Shown here in pieces: positions 44,205 through 52,537 of a stretch of 64,000 bases of DNA (position 1 is the first letter of the stretch; every line of letters starts with the position of its first letter). Location of the stretch: positions 12,057 through 76,056 of the forward strand of contig URVV01000005.1 in the NCBI GenBank assembly GCA_900551455.1. Reading direction: 5' to 3'. This DNA is from an uncultured Mycoplasmatota bacterium. Lineage in GTDB: Bacteria; Bacillota_I; Bacilli_A; RF39; UBA660. The translations under genes and the position numbers were made by a program. Under the pieces are notes generated by a model that was not told the origin of the DNA, made no database searches, and worked only from the letters and a program-made list of their open reading frames with translations.

Positions 44205-46340
44205 CTAAATATTATCCCTTAACACATTAATCCCCATCTTATAGTATTCATCCTTATAATTATCCCTTTTTCTATAATTATATATATACATTAAATCATT
44301 CTTTGTTCTAACTCTATATAGATTACCAAAACTATCTCTTAACTTAATATTATCATTATTATAATACTTATTCAAACTAAATTTAGAAATCATTACTTCT
44401 TCATATCCTGAAACAATTAACTCTACATTTGGCCTTACCCCATATCTTCCAACATAGTTATTAAGTATTTCCTTTATCTGAATATCATTAAGTTCATAGG
44501 ATAAACATACTCTCTTAGCTCCCAAAGAATGTAAGAAAGCAAGTGTATAAGAATTAGTAACATTTAAAGAAAAATCTGTATCAACATTTTTAAGCTTATT
44601 AAAAGCTCCAATTTCAGATACCATTACTTCTTTATCATAATCTTCATACTTATCAATTACTCTAGGTAATTTAATGATAGTTCCAGGATATGCATCCTCT
44701 GAATACACAATATCATATTTACCAATTACCTTATCATATAAACTATTCTCAGTAATTAAACAACTACGCAATCTCTCTTGCTTATAATCACTAACCATAA
44801 TTTCATATTTCTTCCTCTTAAATTCAATCTTATAGAGTCTCGCTTCATTTAACAAACGTATCCCTTCCTGTCTAAGATTATTAATTTCTTTTAAAGGAAT
44901 AAAGATATTAGCATCCATCTGAACACTAAGATTCTTATAACTATAAACAGAATCCCCCAACTTATTTAACTTAACTATCACTTCATCCTTTAAAGTAGCA
45001 GTTTTTCTAGCACCATCACAAATAGCTCCTTCTACCTTAACAAAATGTCTCCCATCACTTATTGTTAAAGAGACTTTCTCCCCGAGTTTTGCAACAAAAC
45101 TACCATCTATTAAAACTTTCCTAGAGTTTAATTTTATCTTTCCATCAATTTCTGTACAAATTTCCTTATCTAAAGTAATCACAACTCTATCATTTGCCTT
45201 AACTTTTCCTAATACTTTAATTTCAATTATTTGCCCAGCTTTAGCAGACTTTACTAATTTATTATTAACATAAAAATCATTAACAATAATTCCCACATCG
45301 TGATCTTCACCAATTACTCTAAGCCCACTCCCTATACTTATATTTCCTGTTAACTTAATAAAAGCTTTTCCCTTTTCATATTTAGTAACAGTCCCTATAT
45401 CAACTCCCATATGATTAGGTCTATAACCATTAATTATATCATTATTAAAAGTATTAAATAAAAATCCCTTCGTATAATTTCTATTAAATATTTTTTTAAG
45501 TTTTAATAAATCATCTTCATCAAAAGAAACTTTTCCCTTATTATAATAACTATCTATTGCCTGTCTATATAAACTAACAACCATATAAACATATTCCTTA
45601 GACTTCATTCTTCCTTCAATTTTTAAACTACGTACTCCAATATCAATCAATTGACCAACCCCTGAAATACCATTTAAATCCTTCGTACTAAGTGGATATG
45701 CTCCCGTATTAATTTTTCTAGAAGAACTATCAATAACATCATATTTAAGTCTACAACTACCAGCACAAGTCCCTCTATTTCCACTTCTTCCCCCAATAAG
45801 ACTACTCATAAGACATTGACCAGAGTAACTAATACATAAAGCCCCGTGAATAAATATTTCTAATTCCACATTACTATTATTTTTAATCTCTTTAATCTTA
45901 TCAATACTAGTCTCTCTAGCTAAAACAACCCTCTTAACTCCAAGTTTTTCCATTAACTGCACACCATCCAAATTATGAATATGCATTTGTGTTGAAGCGT
46001 GAATCTCTAAATTAGGAAAAGTTTTTCTAACTAAATCAAACATTCCCAAATCTTGAATAATAACTGCATCAACATTATTCTTATGCAAAAACTCCACATA
46101 ACTTAAAAAAGTTTCTACCTCATCCTCATATATCAAAGTATTAACTGTTACATAAATTTTAACTCCATATAGATGAGCATATTCAATCGCTGCAACTAAT
46201 TCTTCATCACTAAAATTTAAAGAAAAAGCTCTTGCCCCAAAAAGATTTCCTCCCAAATACACTGCATCACATCCAGCTTGGATTGCTGCTATTAAACACT
46301 CCATATTACCAGCCGGAGCCAATAATTCAATTTTTTCCAT
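44205..46340 (-). CDS. U32 peptidase-family protein (RlhA/YrrO-like, with DUF3656)
   Basis: A 711-residue protein. Residues 1-390 form the U32 domain beginning ELLAPAGNMECLIAAIQAGC and containing EIFIHGALCISYSGQCLMSS followed by RSGNRGTCAGSC, whose four cysteines form the predicted 4Fe-4S binding site of U32 proteins. Later segments (about 385-500) match the DUF3656-type insertion. U32 members with this layout include RlhA, which makes a 23S rRNA hydroxycytidine. Some others act as tRNA modifying factors. Which of these applies cannot be decided. Start follows GGTGATATT. Confidence 0.85.
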   Translation of the reverse strand: MEKIELLAPAGNMECLIAAIQAGCDAVYLGGNLFGARAFSLNFSDEELVAAIEYAHLYGVKIYVTVNTLIYEDEVETFLSYVEFLHKNNVDAVIIQDLGMFDLVRKTFPNLEIHASTQMHIHNLDGVQLMEKLGVKRVVLARETSIDKIKEIKNNSNVELEIFIHGALCISYSGQCLMSSLIGGRSGNRGTCAGSCRLKYDVIDSSSRKINTGAYPLSTKDLNGISGVGQLIDIGVRSLKIEGRMKSKEYVYMVVSLYRQAIDSYYNKGKVSFDEDDLLKLKKIFNRNYTKGFLFNTFNNDIINGYRPNHMGVDIGTVTKYEKGKAFIKLTGNISIGSGLRVIGEDHDVGIIVNDFYVNNKLVKSAKAGQIIEIKVLGKVKANDRVVITLDKEICTEIDGKIKLNSRKVLIDGSFVAKLGEKVSLTISDGRHFVKVEGAICDGARKTATLKDEVIVKLNKLGDSVYSYKNLSVQMDANIFIPLKEINNLRQEGIRLLNEARLYKIEFKRKKYEIMVSDYKQERLRSCLITENSLYDKVIGKYDIVYSEDAYPGTIIKLPRVIDKYEDYDKEVMVSEIGAFNKLKNVDTDFSLNVTNSYTLAFLHSLGAKRVCLSYELNDIQIKEILNNYVGRYGVRPNVELIVSGYEEVMISKFSLNKYYNNDNIKLRDSFGNLYRVRTKNDLMYIYNYRKRDNYKDEYYKMGINVLRDNI

Positions 46341-46452
46341 AATATCACCAAATTTCTAACTAATTCTATCACAATATCTATAAAAATAAAAGGCCTCTCA
46401 TCTACATAAATTTAATATAAATATAAAAACAAGTCTTTAATTATAAATAATT

Positions 46453-46467
46453 CATATACTTAAGTAT
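46453..46467 (+). promoter_or_regulatory. CATATACT -10-like element and palindrome at the cwlD start
   Basis: CATATACT (46453-46460) resembles the -10 region of mother-cell (SigE/SigK type) promoters, and ATACTTAAGTAT (46456-46467) is a 12-bp palindrome running into the ATG. With a start site six or seven bases after the -10, the mRNA would begin at or next to the ATG. Confidence 0.35.
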
Positions 46468-47134
46468 GAATAAAGAAAAAATAATAATATTTTTATGTTT
46501 ACTAATTACCATCTTTTCTATCTCTAAAGCCTATGCTAATATAGAGACTAACACTCTAGAAGGAAAAACCATTTATCTAGATCCAGGACATGGTGGTATT
46601 GATAGCGGTACAACTTATAAAAAAATTTTAGAAAAAGATATTAACCTAGTTATCTGTCAAAAACTAAAAACAGCCTTAACCAATGAAGGTGCTACCGTTT
46701 ATTTAACACGTGAAAAAGATACGGATTTATCAGTAAAAAATAAACATCGTAAAAGAAGTGATCTCATTAGTAGGGCATACTTAATTAATAAAACGAAACC
46801 AGATTTATACATTTCAATTCATCAAAATTATATTGCCAACACCAAATGGAAAGGAACACAAATATTTTATACTACCAGAAATAAAAACAATAAAGATATA
46901 GCCGAAAAACTAACTAAATATCTAAAAGAAAAAAGTTACAGTGTAAGACCACCCAAGCAAAACAATACCTACTATATGTATCGTAATATAGATCCTCCTG
47001 GAGTATTAATTGAAGTAGGATTCTTATCAAATCCTGATGATAGATATCGCTTAACTCACGAAAAATATCAAGATATAATTGTTGATAATCTTCTTTATAG
47101 CATTAAAAAATATTTTGCTACCAAAAATACCTAA
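46466..47134 (+). CDS. cwlD: N-acetylmuramoyl-L-alanine amidase, CwlD-like
   Basis: CwlD removes stem peptides in the spore cortex, a step that leads to muramic-delta-lactam. The 222-residue protein has a signal peptide (about 1-24, ending ISKAYA) and an Amidase_3 domain with zinc ligands in TIYLDPGHGGIDSG (His), the Glu in ILEKDINLV, the His in YISIHQNY, and the catalytic Glu in VLIEVGFLSNPDD. The spacing MYRNIDPPGVLIEVGFLSN fits CwlD. Length is close to the usual 237. No ribosome binding site is visible in front of the ATG, which is unusual in this window. Confidence 0.85.
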   Translation: MNKEKIIIFLCLLITIFSISKAYANIETNTLEGKTIYLDPGHGGIDSGTTYKKILEKDINLVICQKLKTALTNEGATVYLTREKDTDLSVKNKHRKRSDLISRAYLINKTKPDLYISIHQNYIANTKWKGTQIFYTTRNKNNKDIAEKLTKYLKEKSYSVRPPKQNNTYYMYRNIDPPGVLIEVGFLSNPDDRYRLTHEKYQDIIVDNLLYSIKKYFATKNT

Positions 47135-47285
47135 AACTAAGAAAGCACCACTACTAACTAAAAGAAATTAATGATAGAATATATCAATAAAAAGATAAAT
47201 CATAATTATAAAAAAATAAACCCAAAATTAAAAATAATATCCATAACAAATATACTCCTCTAAATTTAACTTATCATCTTTAAAA

Positions 47286-47367
47286 AGCCAAATAAATAGC
47301 TCAATTGTAAACTTAAATTCCATTGTATGGTGGAAGTTACTTTTACAAGTGAGGAGCCAAATAAATA
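47286..47367. mobile_element. 56-base insert flanked by 13-base direct repeats (MITE-like or solo IS end)
   Basis: AGCCAAATAAATA occurs at 47286-47298 and again at 47355-47367, flanking 56 bases. The insert contains an imperfect inverted repeat, TGTAAACTTAAATTCCA versus TGTAAAAGTAACTTCCA on the opposite strand. TG...CA ends of this kind are found in IS21-type and other elements. It encodes nothing. Confidence 0.5.
47305..47354 (+). repeat. 50-bp dispersed repeat, copy 1
   Basis: Reads from TTGTAAACTTAAATTCCATT to TTTTACAAGTGAGG. It is 49/50 identical to the reverse complement of 63946-63995, differing at one central base (TATGG versus TAGGG). Confidence 0.9.
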
Positions 47368-47372
47368 TCTTT

Positions 47373-47398
47373 AAAAAGACAAAAAAGTCTTTTTTTTC
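47373..47398 (+). terminator. Terminator upstream of the pilus locus
   Basis: AAAAAGAC-AAAAAA-GTCTTTTT followed by further T. It probably ends transcripts coming from cwlD. Confidence 0.65.
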
Positions 47399-47409
47399 TT
47401 GCCAATTTA

Positions 47410-47418
47410 TGATATACT
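47410..47418 (+). promoter_or_regulatory. Extended -10 promoter of the Tad-type locus
   Basis: ATGA followed by TATACT, 33 bases before the first gene at 47452; the -35 region falls in the T-run of the preceding terminator and is weak. Confidence 0.5.
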
Positions 47419-47451
47419 CAAAATAGTAGGAAACTAGACAAAGGAGGTAAT

Positions 47452-48126
47452 ATGCAAAAAACGAAGTATTTTATGTTATTTGGATTATTATTTTTCTTAT
47501 GTTTAGATAGCGTTTATGCCGCTTGCAGTACCAATGAATTAAACGAATTTAAAAGGATAAAAGATGACTACAAAGTAACATATGAGTTTAACCAAAAAAA
47601 CAAAACATACACCCTATATTTTAATAACCCTAATAATGATAAATTTGGTTATACCATAGAAGTTGAAGATGCTTCTTCTTTAAAATGTACTACCAGCGAC
47701 AATAAGACTATTGCTAAGTGTCCAGATTTTCTATCTGGAGACTATGTAATTGATATCATTGGCAAAACAAAAACCTGTGATGACACCCTAAAAACAATAA
47801 ATCTTCACTTACCAAAATATAATACTTACTCTGAAGATCCCCTATGTGAAGGCCTTGAAGATTTCTACTTATGTGATCCTACTTATGAAAAAGATTTAGA
47901 CAGAGAAACATTCGAATCAAGAATAGTCAATTACAAAAAGCAATTAACTATAAAAAAGTCAAGTAAACAAGAAGATAACAAATCAAATGAAGTAATAAAC
48001 AATATAAAAAAATTTCTTGAAGACAATTTAGCTACTATCATTGTTGTAACAATCTTTATTATTCTTTTAATAATAACAATTATTATGACCATCAAGTCAT
48101 CAAGAAAGAGTAGGTGGTTAGAATGA
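47452..48126 (+). CDS. Cysteine-containing signal-peptide protein with C-terminal membrane anchor
   Basis: A 224-residue protein with a cleavable signal peptide (about residues 1-24, VYAAC), an extracytoplasmic domain with six cysteines, a charged linker (about 155-180) and a C-terminal membrane segment (about 193-215) followed by basic residues (KSSRKSRWLE), a type I topology. No family recognised. It is the first gene of the pilus locus and overlaps the next gene by four bases. It may anchor the pilus or the secreted cysteine-rich protein to the membrane; this is inference from position. Start follows AAAGGAGGTAAT. Confidence 0.6.
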   Translation: MQKTKYFMLFGLLFFLCLDSVYAACSTNELNEFKRIKDDYKVTYEFNQKNKTYTLYFNNPNNDKFGYTIEVEDASSLKCTTSDNKTIAKCPDFLSGDYVIDIIGKTKTCDDTLKTINLHLPKYNTYSEDPLCEGLEDFYLCDPTYEKDLDRETFESRIVNYKKQLTIKKSSKQEDNKSNEVINNIKKFLEDNLATIIVVTIFIILLIITIIMTIKSSRKSRWLE

Positions 48127-49778
48127 AAAAAAGAAATAAAGCATTCCTTCTCGCCTTGACTCTAACTAATACTATAATTATGCCTATACCTAGTGTATAT
48201 GCATGGAGTGGTGGTAGTTTTGCTGATACAAGTGATGGCACCAATGCCACCACTAACGAACCAATTACAGTACCGGAGCATGTTATTGGAAAAAGTGGAG
48301 ACACTGAATACACCTGTAGTTATAAATATAATACTAGTGTAAAAACAAGTATCACTATTAACGGCTACAATAATGGTGAGTCAATAATGGAAAACAGTCT
48401 AAACGTTTCCGAAGAAGATCGTATTATTGCTGGTACACCGATAGGATTTAGTATAAAAGAAGAAAAAACTATTGGATATCAAGTAGTAGAGGTAACTGCT
48501 AAAGAATATATCAAGATTGAAAAAGAAACTTGTCGATGCCTTTATAAATCTATAATTAAACCACCAATTCTATTTAATAGCATTAACTTTTTAGCGGTCA
48601 GCCCAGCAAAATGTTCTTCAAGAACCACAAATGGAAAAAATAAGTGCCCAAAAACAAATGGCCCAAAATGTATTCTCTCTAAAGAATTATGTACTTCCAT
48701 AACAGAGGAAAAACCGAACACAATAACCAGTGGCGAATACTATGAAAAGTGTAAACAATCTGCTATTAATAAAGCAAAAACCGAAGCTGAAAAAAGAAAA
48801 GGTAGCTCATTTAAACTAAGTTTACCAAATAGTAATTATACTGAAGAAGAATTAAAAGGGAAACCTATTAATGCAAATACTACATCGTATACCGTAACAG
48901 GAAGCGGATCAAACTGTAAACTTCAAGGAAATTTATGGAAAGAATCAGCAACTTGCAAATACTATTATTCACTTAAAAAAGCTTGTTTAAACAAAAAAAC
49001 AGCCTTAGTTACTTATAAAGATGAATGTAATAGTGATGAAATTGAATCTGTTCCTACAAAATCAGGAACTTGGAATTATTTTACACCATTATCATCTAAA
49101 AGTGATAAAAGTGTAGAAATAAGTTTAATGCCTGCTGGTTCCCCAATAACCGTCAATGAATGTTTATATGTAATAACTCATAACAATTCAACCAATACTA
49201 AAGATACAAATTATACTTCATTAATAAGACCAATCGATCTCAGTCAAAAATTTAACGGAGATGCTCTAGGATGCACAACTGAGGAATGTATTAAAGCCAA
49301 AAGTGATTATAAAAAGATCGAAGGAAAAGGTTGTTATCTTACTATCAATATAAAATTACCATTAAAGCAAAAATTTTATAATGAAGAAACCGAAAATGGC
49401 CAGATAAAATTTAAAGGATTTAACTTTTACTACCGTCAAATAGACTATAAAAATCCCTTTCCTAATGGCCTAGACGAAAATAGTTATTGGTATGATTGGT
49501 ATCAAGCCAACTATCAAAATGGCACATATACTAAAAATATCGAAAGTCCAAATATAATGAGTTCATTTAATACCAGAACTTATGAAGCCACCAACATAAA
49601 TGCCACCGAGGTAAGAAAGTACACCTCATCAAATCCATATACCAGTTGGAACGGAATGTTCTCTAGTGGGCAAAGCGGATTTATCAAACAAGGCTACGTC
49701 AAAAGAATAACTAATCAAAATTACTACAGCCTTGGATGTGGACCTGCCAATAATACTTGGAAAGGATGTGGTAATTAA
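48123..49778 (+). CDS. Large secreted cysteine-rich protein of the pilus locus
   Basis: A 551-residue protein with a signal peptide (about residues 1-28, IPSVYA-W) and no C-terminal membrane segment or sortase motif. It has about 18 cysteines spread along its length (CRC, CILSKELC, GCTTEEC, GCGP, GCGN), suggesting several disulphides, and is rich in Thr, Ser, Asn and Lys. No known domain recognised. Its place between an anchored protein and TadE/CpaB genes suggests a tip adhesin or pilus-associated surface protein. Start at ATG 48123 follows AGGTGGTTAG. The stop overlaps the start of the next gene. Confidence 0.55.
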   Translation: MKKRNKAFLLALTLTNTIIMPIPSVYAWSGGSFADTSDGTNATTNEPITVPEHVIGKSGDTEYTCSYKYNTSVKTSITINGYNNGESIMENSLNVSEEDRIIAGTPIGFSIKEEKTIGYQVVEVTAKEYIKIEKETCRCLYKSIIKPPILFNSINFLAVSPAKCSSRTTNGKNKCPKTNGPKCILSKELCTSITEEKPNTITSGEYYEKCKQSAINKAKTEAEKRKGSSFKLSLPNSNYTEEELKGKPINANTTSYTVTGSGSNCKLQGNLWKESATCKYYYSLKKACLNKKTALVTYKDECNSDEIESVPTKSGTWNYFTPLSSKSDKSVEISLMPAGSPITVNECLYVITHNNSTNTKDTNYTSLIRPIDLSQKFNGDALGCTTEECIKAKSDYKKIEGKGCYLTINIKLPLKQKFYNEETENGQIKFKGFNFYYRQIDYKNPFPNGLDENSYWYDWYQANYQNGTYTKNIESPNIMSSFNTRTYEATNINATEVRKYTSSNPYTSWNGMFSSGQSGFIKQGYVKRITNQNYYSLGCGPANNTWKGCGN

Positions 49779-50209
49779 TGAAATGGTCCTTCGCATCCGT
49801 TGGAATGATTATCATCGGACTTTTCGGATTATTAATAATCCTGTTATTCAATGAAATAACCGTTAGTAACGAACAAGATTATTACACTCTAAAAGATGCT
49901 ACCGAGTCAGCAATGGTCGAAGCTGTTGACGTTGCCTATTATCGCTTAACAGGACAAATTAAAATAAGTCAAGAAAAATTTGTTGAAAACTTTACTCGTA
50001 GATTTACTGAAACATCAACTTTTGGTCAAGGAAATTATAGCGTCGAATTTTATGAAATCAGTGAATCACCTGCTAAAGTAAGCCTAAGGATTATGGATTT
50101 AACCAATTCATATAACATCTATAATTCATTTAACGGAGGAGTTGCTACTGAAGCAACCCAAGTCCAAATAATTAACGAAATAACCGCCATCTTGGATGGT
50201 TATAAATAA
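49778..50209 (+). CDS. TadE-like pilus assembly protein
   Basis: A 143-residue protein with one N-terminal membrane segment (about residues 5-24) followed by NEITVSNEQDYYTLKDATES, a conserved-looking helical region, and a beta-rich C-terminus. The layout matches TadE/TadG-like minor pilins and a DUF5411-like group in Firmicutes. Translationally coupled to both neighbours (ATGA at 49778; the next gene's upstream frame overlaps). Exact role in assembly is not known. Confidence 0.55.
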   Translation: MKWSFASVGMIIIGLFGLLIILLFNEITVSNEQDYYTLKDATESAMVEAVDVAYYRLTGQIKISQEKFVENFTRRFTETSTFGQGNYSVEFYEISESPAKVSLRIMDLTNSYNIYNSFNGGVATEATQVQIINEITAILDGYK

Positions 50210-50228
50210 AAAGAGAGGAAGGAAAGAA

Positions 50229-51095
50229 ATGAAAGGTTTACAAAAATTCTTAAAAAATAAAAACACTGTAACAATTTTAGGAGTATTAGCTTGCTTAGTA
50301 ATTTTATATGCTGGATATACTATGAGAATCAATAAAAAAACAGCACTAGTTGAAGTATACTATGCTAATCAAACTATTCAACCAAAAACTCTAATTACTG
50401 CTGAAATGGTTTCTAAAACAAGTGTTCCTGCATCATTTATACTAGGAACATACTATAAAAATTATAACGACATCGTTGGAAAATATAGCAATTACAATAC
50501 TATGATAGCAAGTGGTAGTATCTTCTACACAGACTTATTAGTAAGTGAAGAAAATTTACCAGACTCAATGCTATATAACATCAATGAAGGTGAAAGACTA
50601 GTAAGCTTTAAAGTTAACACTGAAAGTACCTATGGAAACTCAATTATGCCAGGAAATCTTGTTGATGTATATGTAAAACTAGTTAATGACAATAATAAAG
50701 TTGTTTATGGTGAACTACTTGAAAAAGTAGAAGTATTAGCAGTTAAAGACTCATCTGGAAAAAATGTCTTTGAAACTACTGAAGAAATAAGAGTACCATC
50801 AAACATTTACTTTGCATTGCCCGAAGCTAAATACTTATTATACTCATCATTAAATTATGTTGAAGACTACTATAGTAAATATGAAATAGAAATTGTTTTA
50901 GTACCAAATACTGTAAAATATCAAGATACTGATCCAATGGCTACCGAAGTATCAAGTGATTATTTCTATGATTTTGTTACAAGCAAAATAGCTACTATTG
51001 ATGATCAAAAAGATTTATATGATGCCTTAATCAACGAAATGGAACAATTAAAAAAAGAAAAAAAAGATAAACAAAACCAAAAAACTAACGATTAA
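50229..51095 (+). CDS. cpaB: CpaB/RcpC-like pilus assembly protein (SAF domain)
   Basis: A 288-residue membrane-anchored protein (segment about residues 14-31) with an SAF-type domain, NQTIQPKTLITAEMVSKTSV and NINEGERLVSFKVNTES, then GNLVDVYVKLVND, as in CpaB/RcpC of Tad pili. In Gram-negative bacteria CpaB works at the secretin; in monoderms it may tether the fibre to the wall. It ends with a Lys/Glu/Gln-rich tail (about 262-288). Start at 50229 follows AGGAAGGAAAG. Confidence 0.78.
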   Translation: MKGLQKFLKNKNTVTILGVLACLVILYAGYTMRINKKTALVEVYYANQTIQPKTLITAEMVSKTSVPASFILGTYYKNYNDIVGKYSNYNTMIASGSIFYTDLLVSEENLPDSMLYNINEGERLVSFKVNTESTYGNSIMPGNLVDVYVKLVNDNNKVVYGELLEKVEVLAVKDSSGKNVFETTEEIRVPSNIYFALPEAKYLLYSSLNYVEDYYSKYEIEIVLVPNTVKYQDTDPMATEVSSDYFYDFVTSKIATIDDQKDLYDALINEMEQLKKEKKDKQNQKTND

Positions 51096-51129
51096 CAAAT
51101 AAATAAAAAGAATAAAGGAAGGGATAAAG

Positions 51130-52521
51130 ATGGAAACACAATTTCAACAAGTCGATTTTGGACCATTACAACAATTTTTAAATAATGATGATGTTACCGA
51201 TATATCTTATAGTAATGGTGGACAAGTTTGGCTAAAGACACTTTCAAAAGGAGTCTATCGCGTAGAGAACACCGGTATTGATAATACTCTCGTAGAGAAA
51301 ATAGCTTTTCAATGTGCTAATACTATGGGAAAATCATTTAATATGGCTAACCCCTTCCTAGATGCTGAAAGTGCCGAACTAAGACTTAACTTTGTTCACG
51401 ACTCCATTGCACGTAACGGCATTGCTCTTCTAGTACGTAAAACCCCAGCCAAAATTAGACTTGAAAAAGATAAAATAATTGCTGACGATTATATACGTCT
51501 AGATATTCACGATTTCCTAATGAAATGCGTCGAAGGACACTGCAACATTCTAGTAAGTGGCGAAACTGGTTCTGGAAAAACAGAATTCATTAAATATCTT
51601 GCAGCTCATACCAAAGAAAATGAAAAAATAATAACCATCGAAGATACTCTAGAATTGCACCTAGATAAAATATTCCCTAAACGAGATATTGTTGCTATGA
51701 AAACAAATAACATTGCAAGTTACTCAGATGTATTAGTAACCTGTATGCGACAAAATCCTCGTTGGATATTATTATCCGAGGTAAGAAGTGCTGAAGCAGT
51801 AATGGCAGTCAGAAACTCCATTTCCTCAGGACATAACATTCTTTCAACAATACACGCTGACAAAGCCTCATCAATTCCCAATAGATTATACAGTCTACTA
51901 GAAAGTAATATTGATCTAGAACAGTTCCTAAGAAGTATTCATAGATACGTTCAATTAGGAGTACACATAAAAGGCTATTACAGTAAAGAAAGGCAAAAAT
52001 TTCACCGTGAAATATCAGAAGTCGTCGAATTTTATGTTACCGAAGACAACGTTCCTAAAAGTAACATACTATTTAAAAAGACTCCAGATGGTCGTGTAAC
52101 GTTGCATAATCCTACAAAATATCTCCTTGATTATTTAGAAAGCCAAGGCTTAATTATGCAACCAGATATATTGGTAAAAGAAGAATTTAAACCAATGGAA
52201 GAAGAAAAAGACTATAAAATTGATAATTCATTAAATCAAATGACTCCAGATGTTCCCCATAAAACCAATTTAATGAATCAACCACTTCCAATTAATACTA
52301 AACCAATATATAGTCAAAATATAAATAATTCCTCTAGAATAGTTTCTTCCCCAATAAATCAAGAACCATCTATTCCCGGTAACTCTAACAATCAAATGAA
52401 TAACTTCCCACCAAGAGGTACCATCCAAAGACCAGTAGTTATTCAACAACCAATTAATGTTAATCAAACAAACCCCAATCAAATATACAACAATCAAATA
52501 TCAAATATTAACAATCAATAA
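51130..52521 (+). CDS. cpaF: Tad pilus assembly ATPase CpaF/TadA
   Basis: Secretion ATPase of the VirB11/TadA class that powers pilus assembly. The 463-residue protein has Walker A VSGETGSGKTEFIKYLA (about residues 140-156), the Asp box IEDTLELHLD, Walker B-type WILLSEVRSAEAV (about 213-225) and the His box STIHADKASS. The core starts soon after the N-terminus, lacking the longer N-terminal domain of many CpaF proteins. The last 90 residues are a low-complexity tail rich in Asn, Gln and Pro (from about 370), probably disordered and atypical for the family. Start follows AAGGAAGGGATAAAG. Confidence 0.9.
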   Translation: METQFQQVDFGPLQQFLNNDDVTDISYSNGGQVWLKTLSKGVYRVENTGIDNTLVEKIAFQCANTMGKSFNMANPFLDAESAELRLNFVHDSIARNGIALLVRKTPAKIRLEKDKIIADDYIRLDIHDFLMKCVEGHCNILVSGETGSGKTEFIKYLAAHTKENEKIITIEDTLELHLDKIFPKRDIVAMKTNNIASYSDVLVTCMRQNPRWILLSEVRSAEAVMAVRNSISSGHNILSTIHADKASSIPNRLYSLLESNIDLEQFLRSIHRYVQLGVHIKGYYSKERQKFHREISEVVEFYVTEDNVPKSNILFKKTPDGRVTLHNPTKYLLDYLESQGLIMQPDILVKEEFKPMEEEKDYKIDNSLNQMTPDVPHKTNLMNQPLPINTKPIYSQNINNSSRIVSSPINQEPSIPGNSNNQMNNFPPRGTIQRPVVIQQPINVNQTNPNQIYNNQISNINNQ

Positions 52522-52537
52522 GAAAGTAGGTGATTAA

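Larger units (their letters stand above)
47135..47451. other. Gene-free interval with repeat insertion, terminator and promoter
   Basis: Between cwlD and the pilus locus no ORF of significance is present. The interval holds AT-rich sequence of no recognised function (47135-47285), a 56-base insertion flanked by 13-base direct repeats (47286-47367), a terminator hairpin (47373-47398) and the promoter of the pilus locus (47410-47418). Confidence 0.7.

Noticed and set aside
47286..47367. Assignment of the repeat insert to the IS21 family
   Set aside because: The TG...CA ends and repeated sub-ends are suggestive, but no transposase gene is in the window; the family cannot be named from the ends alone.
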